A stretch of DNA of 64,000 nt from Prescottella agglutinans (GTDB lineage Bacteria; Actinomycetota; Actinomycetes; Mycobacteriales; Mycobacteriaceae), in assembly GCF_004011865.1 (NCBI RefSeq), contig NZ_RKLP01000007.1, positions 1 to 64,000 on the forward strand, read 5' to 3'. Shown here in pieces: positions 58,981-64,000 of the stretch. Numbering within the stretch: the stretch's first letter is position 1; the number at the start of each line of letters is the position of its first letter. The notes beneath the pieces are model-generated. The model made no database searches. It was not told the origin of the DNA and saw only the letters and a list, made by a program, of their open reading frames with translations. The position numbers were made by a program, and so were the translations under genes.

Positions 58981-60333
58981 TCAGTGTCCTCCGCGGCGGC
59001 GCCTGCCGTGCCCGGAACCCGGTCCCGCCGAACGCCGGCGGTCGCCCTGCGCCCGGTATCCGGGGCCGCGCCCGCCCGTCCGGCCCGGGCCGCCGGACTG
59101 CTGGGTTCGCGGCGGTTCGGCCTGCGGGGGCGTCGACGCGCGCTCCGGGACCGGTGTGCCGCTCGGCTCCCGCGCCCCGGTCACCGCGATCCAGCCGCGG
59201 TCCCTGCCGCCGACGGCGAGCGCGGCGGCGTCGACCCCGGCCGCGCGCATCACCTTCTCGGCGGGGCCGCGCTCGTCCTCGGTCACCACCGTCACCACGA
59301 CACCGGATTCCCCGGCGCGGGCGGTGCGTCCGGCCCGGTGCAGGTACGCCTTCGGCTCGGTCGGCGGGTCGACGTGCACGACGAGCGAGATGCCGTCGAC
59401 GTGGATCCCGCGCGCCGCGACGTCGGTGGCCACGAGCACCGGCAGGGTGCCGTCGGCGAACTCGGTGAGCACCCGGGTGCGGTGGCCCTGCGGCTTGTCG
59501 CCGTGGAGGGCGCCGGCGTCCACGCCGGCCGCGCGCAGCTCGTCGGTGAGCCGGTCGACGCCCGCCTTGGTCCGCACGAACAGCAGCGTCCGGCCCTCCC
59601 GGGCGGCGATCCGGGCGACGGTGTCGTACTTGATCGCCCGCGGCACGTGCAGCACGTGGTGCTCCATCGTGTCGACGGTGGCGACGGCCTCCGCGGTCGC
59701 GTGGGTGACCGGGTCGTGCAGGTAGCGTGCGACGAGCGTGTCGACCTCGCCGTCGAGGGTCGCGGAGAACAGCAGCCGCTGCGCCGCCGCGGGGGTGCGG
59801 TCCAGGATCTCGGTGACCTGCGGCAGGAACCCCAGCTCGGCCATGTGGTCGGCCTCGTCGACGGTGGTGACGCGGACGTCGTCGAGCGTGATCGTGCCCT
59901 GCGCCAGGTGGTCGGCCAGCCGGCCCGGCGTCGCGATCACGACGTCCACGGTGCGCGCGAGCTTGACGGCCTGCCCCTTGAACGGGACACCGCCGACGAT
60001 CGTGGCCGTGCGCAGCCCGAGCGCGAGCGCCGACTCGTCGAGCGCCTTCTCGATCTGGGCGGCCAGCTCGCGGGTGGGTGCCAGGACCACCGCACGCGGG
60101 CGGGAGGGCCGGCTCGCCCCACCCTTGAGGCGCACGAGCAACGGCAGACCGAACGCGAGGGTCTTGCCGGACCCGGTGGGGCCCCGGCCGAGGACGTCGC
60201 GTCCGGCGAGGATGTCGGGAATCGTCGCGGCCTGGATCGGGAACGGCGCCGAGATGCCCTCACGACCGAGGGAATGCACCAGCGTGGTGGGCAATCCGAG
60301 CTGGGCGAAGGTTGCAGCGGGACGGTCGGGCAT
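58981..60333 (-). CDS. DEAD-box RNA helicase
   Basis: The 450-residue helicase shows the Q motif FPIQAATIP, Walker A PTGSGKT, PTRELA, DEAD in TTVDEADHM, SAT and the C-terminal ATDVAARGIHVDGISLVVHV and HRAGRTAR. A Gly/Arg-rich tail of about 50 residues follows. This is a RhlE-like RNA chaperone and helicase. ATG at 60333 is the best start although GGAAGG is 12 bases away. It is a paralogue of the truncated helicase at 62577. Confidence 0.92.
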   Translation of the reverse strand: MPDRPAATFAQLGLPTTLVHSLGREGISAPFPIQAATIPDILAGRDVLGRGPTGSGKTLAFGLPLLVRLKGGASRPSRPRAVVLAPTRELAAQIEKALDESALALGLRTATIVGGVPFKGQAVKLARTVDVVIATPGRLADHLAQGTITLDDVRVTTVDEADHMAELGFLPQVTEILDRTPAAAQRLLFSATLDGEVDTLVARYLHDPVTHATAEAVATVDTMEHHVLHVPRAIKYDTVARIAAREGRTLLFVRTKAGVDRLTDELRAAGVDAGALHGDKPQGHRTRVLTEFADGTLPVLVATDVAARGIHVDGISLVVHVDPPTEPKAYLHRAGRTARAGESGVVVTVVTEDERGPAEKVMRAAGVDAAALAVGGRDRGWIAVTGAREPSGTPVPERASTPPQAEPPRTQQSGGPGRTGGRGPGYRAQGDRRRSAGPGSGHGRRRRGGH

Positions 60334-60415
60334 GAGGTCGGCGAGCCTTCCGGTTGTGAAGTCACAGGCTACCGCGGGTGACAATCACGGTTGACGAGTG
60401 AAAGAGGAGGTATTC

Positions 60416-60919
60416 GTGTCCGAATCCGGGAGCACAGATCGATTGGTGACCGAGACCGAGTTCCGGCATCTGCAACGGTGCGTCGAACTCGCGGCCGAGG
60501 CGCTGCTGGCGGGCGACGAGCCGTTCGGGTCGGTTCTGGCGACCGCCGACGGCACCGCCGTCGCGGAGGACCGCAACCGCATCGCGGGCGGGGACCGTAC
60601 CCGGCACCCCGAGTTCGAGTTGGCGCGCTGGGCCGCGGAGAACCTGAGCGTGGAGGAACGGGCCGGCGCGACGGTCTACACGTCCGGCGAGCACTGCCCG
60701 ATGTGCGCGGCCGCGCACGCGTGGGTGGGACTGGGCCGGATCGTCTACGTCGCCTCCACCGAGCAGTTGGTGTCGTGGCTGGACGAGATGGGGGTGCCGC
60801 CGGCGCCGGTGCGCCCGCTGCCGATCCAGGACGTCGCGCCGGGCGTGACCGTGGTGGGCCCCGTCCCCGAACTGGTCGAGGACGTGCGCCTGCTGCACCG
60901 CCGGCTGCACGGGGCGTGA
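60416..60919 (+). CDS. Nucleoside/cytidine-like deaminase
   Basis: The 167-residue zinc deaminase has the ligand motifs RHPEFELARWA (His and catalytic Glu in HPE) near residue 64 and TSGEHCPMCAAAHAW (two Cys) near residue 88. It resembles guanine, cytosine and tRNA-type deaminases; HPE instead of HAE is a minor variant. GTG at 60416 has AGAGGAGG five bases upstream; an earlier GTG at 60398 precedes that site. Confidence 0.82.
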   Translation: MSESGSTDRLVTETEFRHLQRCVELAAEALLAGDEPFGSVLATADGTAVAEDRNRIAGGDRTRHPEFELARWAAENLSVEERAGATVYTSGEHCPMCAAAHAWVGLGRIVYVASTEQLVSWLDEMGVPPAPVRPLPIQDVAPGVTVVGPVPELVEDVRLLHRRLHGA

Positions 60920-60923
60920 CGCA

Positions 60924-60959
60924 CGACGGGGGCGGACGCCGCAGCGTCCGCCCCCGTCG
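60924..60959 (+). terminator. Bidirectional terminator between deaminase and gnd
   Basis: A perfect 15-bp stem (CGACGGGGGCGGACG, 60924-60938, with its complement at 60945-60959) and a 6-base loop sits between two convergent genes. Confidence 0.86.
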
Positions 60960-60976
60960 CCGGTCCGTTTACCGGC

Positions 60977-62437
60977 TCAGGCCTCGATCTCGGAGCGGTC
61001 GCCGCTCCAGAGGGTGTGGAACTTGCCCGGCATGTCGACGCGTTCGTAGGTGTGGGCGCCGAAGAAGTCGCGCTGGCCCTGTGTGAGCGCGGCCGGCAGC
61101 CGCTCGGCGCGCAGGCCGTCGTAGTACGACAGCGACGACGCGAACGCGGGCACCGGGATGCCCAGGGTGGTGGCGGTGACGACGACCCGACGCCAGCTGT
61201 CGATCGCGTTCTCGATGGCCTCACGGAAGTACGGCTCGACGATCAGCGACGTCAGATCCGGGTTGGTGTCGTACGCCTCCTTGATCCGGTTCAGGAAGCG
61301 GGCGCGGATGATGCAGCCGCCGCGCCAGATCGTGGCCATGTCGCCGGGGGTGAGGTCCCAGCCGTACTCGTCGCTGCCGGCGCGGATCTGGTCGAAGCCC
61401 TGCGCGTACGCGACGATCTTCGACGCGTACAGCGCGCGGCGGATGTCCTCGGTGAACTGCGCGACATCGGTCGGCTTGGCACCCAGCTCGCCGGACGCGA
61501 GCCCCTGCGCGGCCTTGCGCTGCTCGCGCGAACCGGACAGCGCGCGGGCGAACACGGCCTCGGCGATGCCGGTGACCGGCACACCCAGATCCAGCGCGGA
61601 CTTGACCGTCCAGCGGCCGGTGCCCTTCTGCTCGGCGGCGTCGACGATCACGTCGACCAGCGCCTTGCCGGTCTTGGCGTCCTTCTGGCGCAGCACCTCG
61701 GCGGTGATCTCCACCAGGTAGCTCTCGAGATCGCCGGCGTTCCACTCGGTGAACACGTCGGCGACCTGCTCGGCGTCGAAGCCGAGCGCGTCGCGGAACA
61801 GGTTGTAGGCCTCGCCGATGAGCTGCATGTCGGCGTACTCGATGCCGTTGTGCACCATCTTCACGAAGTGGCCGGAGCCGTCCGGGCCGATGTGCGTGCA
61901 GCACGGGGTGCCGTCGACGTGCGCCGAGATCGACTCGAGCAGCGGGCCGAGCGCCGCGTACGACTCCTTGGGGCCGCCCGGCATGATCGACGGACCGTTG
62001 AGCGCACCCTCCTCGCCGCCGGAGATGCCGGCGCCGACGAAGTGCAGGCCCCGCTCGCGCAGCGCCGCCTCGCGGCGGATCGTGTCCGTGTACAGCGCGT
62101 TGCCGCCGTCGATGATGATGTCGCCGGGCTCCATCGCGCCGGCGAGTTCCTCGATGACCGCGTCGGTGGCGTCGCCGGCCTTGACCATGATCAGCACGCG
62201 TCGCGGCTTCTGCAGCGCGCCGACGAACTCCTCGATGGTCTCGGTGCGGACGAAGTCGCCCTCGTCGCCGTGCGCGGCCAGGAGCGCATCCGTCTTCGCG
62301 ATGCTGCGGTTGTGCAGGGCCACCGTGTGTCCGTGGCGGGCGAAGTTGCGGGCGATGTTGGAACCCATGACGGCGAGCCCGGTGACGCCGATCTGGGCGC
62401 GGGCAGCCTCGGTGCTGGCAGAAGTCTCGGAGGTCAT
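60977..62437 (-). CDS. gnd: 6-phosphogluconate dehydrogenase
   Basis: The 486-residue enzyme oxidises 6-phosphogluconate to ribulose-5-phosphate with NADP. It has the dinucleotide motif GLAVMGSNIARNFARHGHTV (residues 19-38), GAGISGGEEGALNGPSIMPGG near residue 139 and the catalytic stretch GHFVKMVHNGIEYADMQLIG near residue 193. The length is that of the long, decarboxylating Gnd form, matching Rv1844c. The ATG is the first in-frame start. Confidence 0.95.
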   Translation of the reverse strand: MTSETSASTEAARAQIGVTGLAVMGSNIARNFARHGHTVALHNRSIAKTDALLAAHGDEGDFVRTETIEEFVGALQKPRRVLIMVKAGDATDAVIEELAGAMEPGDIIIDGGNALYTDTIRREAALRERGLHFVGAGISGGEEGALNGPSIMPGGPKESYAALGPLLESISAHVDGTPCCTHIGPDGSGHFVKMVHNGIEYADMQLIGEAYNLFRDALGFDAEQVADVFTEWNAGDLESYLVEITAEVLRQKDAKTGKALVDVIVDAAEQKGTGRWTVKSALDLGVPVTGIAEAVFARALSGSREQRKAAQGLASGELGAKPTDVAQFTEDIRRALYASKIVAYAQGFDQIRAGSDEYGWDLTPGDMATIWRGGCIIRARFLNRIKEAYDTNPDLTSLIVEPYFREAIENAIDSWRRVVVTATTLGIPVPAFASSLSYYDGLRAERLPAALTQGQRDFFGAHTYERVDMPGKFHTLWSGDRSEIEA

Positions 62438-62510
62438 GAATACAGCTTCCCCCGAGACCCCACCGTGACGCGAACCGGCCCCGCTGTTCGGGATGTGACA
62501 CCCGCAACGC

Positions 62511-62552
62511 AGTCGGCCCCGGCCGCCCTGGAGGGGGCGGCCGGGGCCGACT
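62511..62552 (-). terminator. Helicase terminator
   Basis: A perfect 17-bp stem (AGTCGGCCCCGGCCGCC, 62511-62527, with its complement at 62536-62552) and an 8-base loop lies downstream of the RhlE-like gene's stop. Confidence 0.85.
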
Positions 62553-62576
62553 GTCGGTCATGGACCGGGGTGTTCG

Positions 62577-64000
62577 CTACCGGTTGCGGTCCCGGCTCGG
62601 ACCGGTGAAACCGTCGTAGCTGCGACGCTCGGTGCGGCTACGGAACCCGTTGGAGCGCTGCTCGGACGGGGCGCCCGTCTGGCGACGGTCCCCGAAGCCC
62701 CGCTCACCGCGATCGTCGCGGCGGGGAGCACGGTTGTCGCGGTCACCGAAGTCGCGGCGCGGACGGTCGTCCCGGTTGTAGCCGCCACCGCGGTTGTCAC
62801 CGTCGTGGCGGGGTCCCCGATTGTCGAAGTCGCGGCGCGGGCCACGGTTCTCGAAGTCCCGGCGCGGCGCGCGATTGTCCGAGCGATGGTCGTTGTCCCG
62901 GCGCGGCCCGCGGTCCCGATCGCCGAAGCTGCGCTCGCCGCGGTTCTCGCGGAAGCCGCCACCGCGGTTGTCACGGTCGCCGTAGTCCCGGCGGGGACGG
63001 TCGTCGCGGTTGTAACCACCACTGCGGTTGTCACGGTCACCGAAGCTACGTTCGCCGCGGTTCTCGCGGAAGCCGCCACCGCGGTTGTCGCGATCGCCGA
63101 AGTCCCGGCGGGGGCGGTCGTCGCGGTTGAAGCCGCCACCACGGCTGTCACGGTCACCGAAGTCGCGGCGCGGACGGTCGTCGCGGTTGAAGCCCGCGCC
63201 ACGGTTGTCACGATCGCCGAAGTCCCGGCGCGGTGCGCGGTTCTCGAAGTCCTTGCGCGGCCCGCGATCCCGGTCGCCGAAGCTGCGCTCGCCGCGATTG
63301 TCGAAGTCCCGGCGGGGCGGACGGCTGTCGCCGTCGCGGCGGGGACCACGGTCGTCGCGGTCACCGAAGTCGCGGCGCGGACGGTCGTCCCGGTTGCCCC
63401 GGAATCCCCGGTTGTCGCCGTCGCGGCGGGGGCCCCGGTTGTCGCGATCGCCGAAGTCCCGGCGCGGTCCACGATCGCCGAACTCCCGGCGGGGGCCACG
63501 GTTGTCGCGGTCACCGAACGAGCGCTCGCGGCGCTCCGGACGGAAGTGGCTCTCACGCACCGGTTCTCCACTCGGCGCCTGCGCGCCGGTGATCGCGGCC
63601 AGTTCCTCGGAGCCGGGGAAGACCGGGACCGCGGTGGCGTCGACGCCGGCCATGCCGGTGAGTCGACGGAACTGACGACGCTGGTTGGGCAGCACGATCG
63701 CGGCGACCACGCCGGCCTCGCCGGCGCGGGCGGTGCGGCCGGCGCGGTGCAGGTAGTCCTTGTGGTCCTGCGGCGGATCGACGTGGACGACCAGGTCGAT
63801 GCCGTCGACGTGGATGCCACGTGCCGCGACATCCGTCGCGACCAGGACCGGGGTGCGGCCGTTCTTGAAGCGCTCGAGCACACGGGTGCGCTGGTTCTGC
63901 GCCTTACCGCCGTGCAGCGCTTCCGCCGCGACACCCTTCTCCCGCAGTCGTTCGACCACGCCCTCCGTGCCCAGCTTGGTGCGCGCGAACATGATCGTGC
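62577..64000 (-). CDS. DEAD-box RNA helicase with Arg/Asp/Gly repeat tail (5' end outside window)
   Basis: The visible C-terminal part of at least 471 residues starts inside the helicase C domain (MFARTKLGTEGVVERLREKG; ATDVAARGIHVDGIDLVVHV; HRAGRTARAGEAG). About 310 residues of low complexity follow, with eleven copies of G-D-R-D and many RRDFGDRDNRG and NRDDRPRRDFG blocks, before ending in DRNR. The tail should be disordered, RNA-binding and prone to condensate formation. The ATPase half lies beyond the window end. Confidence 0.9.
   Translation of the reverse strand, partial: TIMFARTKLGTEGVVERLREKGVAAEALHGGKAQNQRTRVLERFKNGRTPVLVATDVAARGIHVDGIDLVVHVDPPQDHKDYLHRAGRTARAGEAGVVAAIVLPNQRRQFRRLTGMAGVDATAVPVFPGSEELAAITGAQAPSGEPVRESHFRPERRERSFGDRDNRGPRREFGDRGPRRDFGDRDNRGPRRDGDNRGFRGNRDDRPRRDFGDRDDRGPRRDGDSRPPRRDFDNRGERSFGDRDRGPRKDFENRAPRRDFGDRDNRGAGFNRDDRPRRDFGDRDSRGGGFNRDDRPRRDFGDRDNRGGGFRENRGERSFGDRDNRSGGYNRDDRPRRDYGDRDNRGGGFRENRGERSFGDRDRGPRRDNDHRSDNRAPRRDFENRGPRRDFDNRGPRHDGDNRGGGYNRDDRPRRDFGDRDNRAPRRDDRGERGFGDRRQTGAPSEQRSNGFRSRTERRSYDGFTGPSRDRNR
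62640..63560 (-). repeat. Imperfect tandem DNA repeats encoding the helicase tail
   Basis: Units of roughly 30-45 bases (on the plus strand: gaagtcccggcgcgg, ttgtcgcggtcaccg and similar) recur across about 900 bases. They keep several reading frames open on both strands. They are coding repeats, not CRISPR: spacing is irregular and the units diverge by point changes. Confidence 0.85.

Noticed and set aside
62640-63560. Repeats resembling a CRISPR array
   Set aside because: Unit length and spacing are irregular, units diverge gradually, and they encode an in-frame Arg/Asp/Gly tail.

Overview
The window is high-GC, gene-dense actinobacterial chromosome (Mycobacteriales). GTG starts, 4-base GTGA/ATGA gene overlaps, GarA, GuaB1, SteA/SteB, the mycobacterial-type GcvP/GarA/MerR block and DUF732/DUF5994-type proteins point to Rhodococcus or a close relative. 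The species cannot be fixed from the sequence. Most of it matches, in order, two regions known from Mycobacterium tuberculosis. Positions 0.2-17.5 kb correspond to the Rv1691-Rv1713 block and 27.4-62.4 kb to the Rv1822-Rv1844c block. A roughly 10 kb accessory pocket lies between them.

Layout. A 5S rRNA and rrn terminator open the window. Next come an Arg/Gly-rich TPR-like protein, a HAD phosphatase, tlyA, nadK, recN, the septation pair steA-steB, pyrG, a Nudix hydrolase and xerD. A six-gene chain follows with short overlaps or small gaps: parA-scpA-scpB-rluB-cmk-der (chromosome segregation, rRNA modification, nucleotide supply, ribosome assembly). A nested inverted repeat and tRNA-Pro(GGG) close this block.

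The accessory pocket (17.8-27.3 kb) holds a tandem duplication of a DUF5994-type gene including its leader, small proteins, a malate:quinone oxidoreductase divergent from a LysR regulator, a four-gene minus-strand cluster (secreted protein, GyrI-like, DUF732 lipoprotein, small protein), a CoA-type Nudix hydrolase and an SMP-30-like protein. A 14-base repeat shared by the tRNA-Pro terminator and position 20.1 kb may mark the edges of an inserted segment.

The second block starts with a CDP-alcohol phosphatidyltransferase, DUF881-sbp-DUF881, gcvH, garA, a MerR regulator, a bifunctional-nuclease-family protein and a second MerR whose promoter carries a MerR-like dyad. A tandem glycine riboswitch then precedes gcvP. 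Next are a methyltransferase, a large LuxR regulator, a membrane-anchored solute-binding/vWA protein, malate synthase G (glcB), a DUF1801 protein, a Tat-exported multicopper oxidase, small membrane proteins, a VOC protein, a lipoate-protein ligase with reversed domain order, secreted proteins, two CNNM/CBS membrane proteins, guaB1, a pirin, a DMT transporter, two DEAD-box helicases, a deaminase and gnd. The window ends inside the second helicase, which has a long Arg/Asp/Gly repeat tail.

Functional threads: glycine cleavage (gcvH, gcvP, glycine riboswitch, lipoate ligase), carbon-node control (GarA, Mqo, malate synthase, Gnd), cell division and segregation (SteA/SteB, XerD, ParA, ScpA/ScpB, a MerR homologous to Rv1830) and purine salvage (GuaB1). 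No prophage, IS element or CRISPR array was seen.
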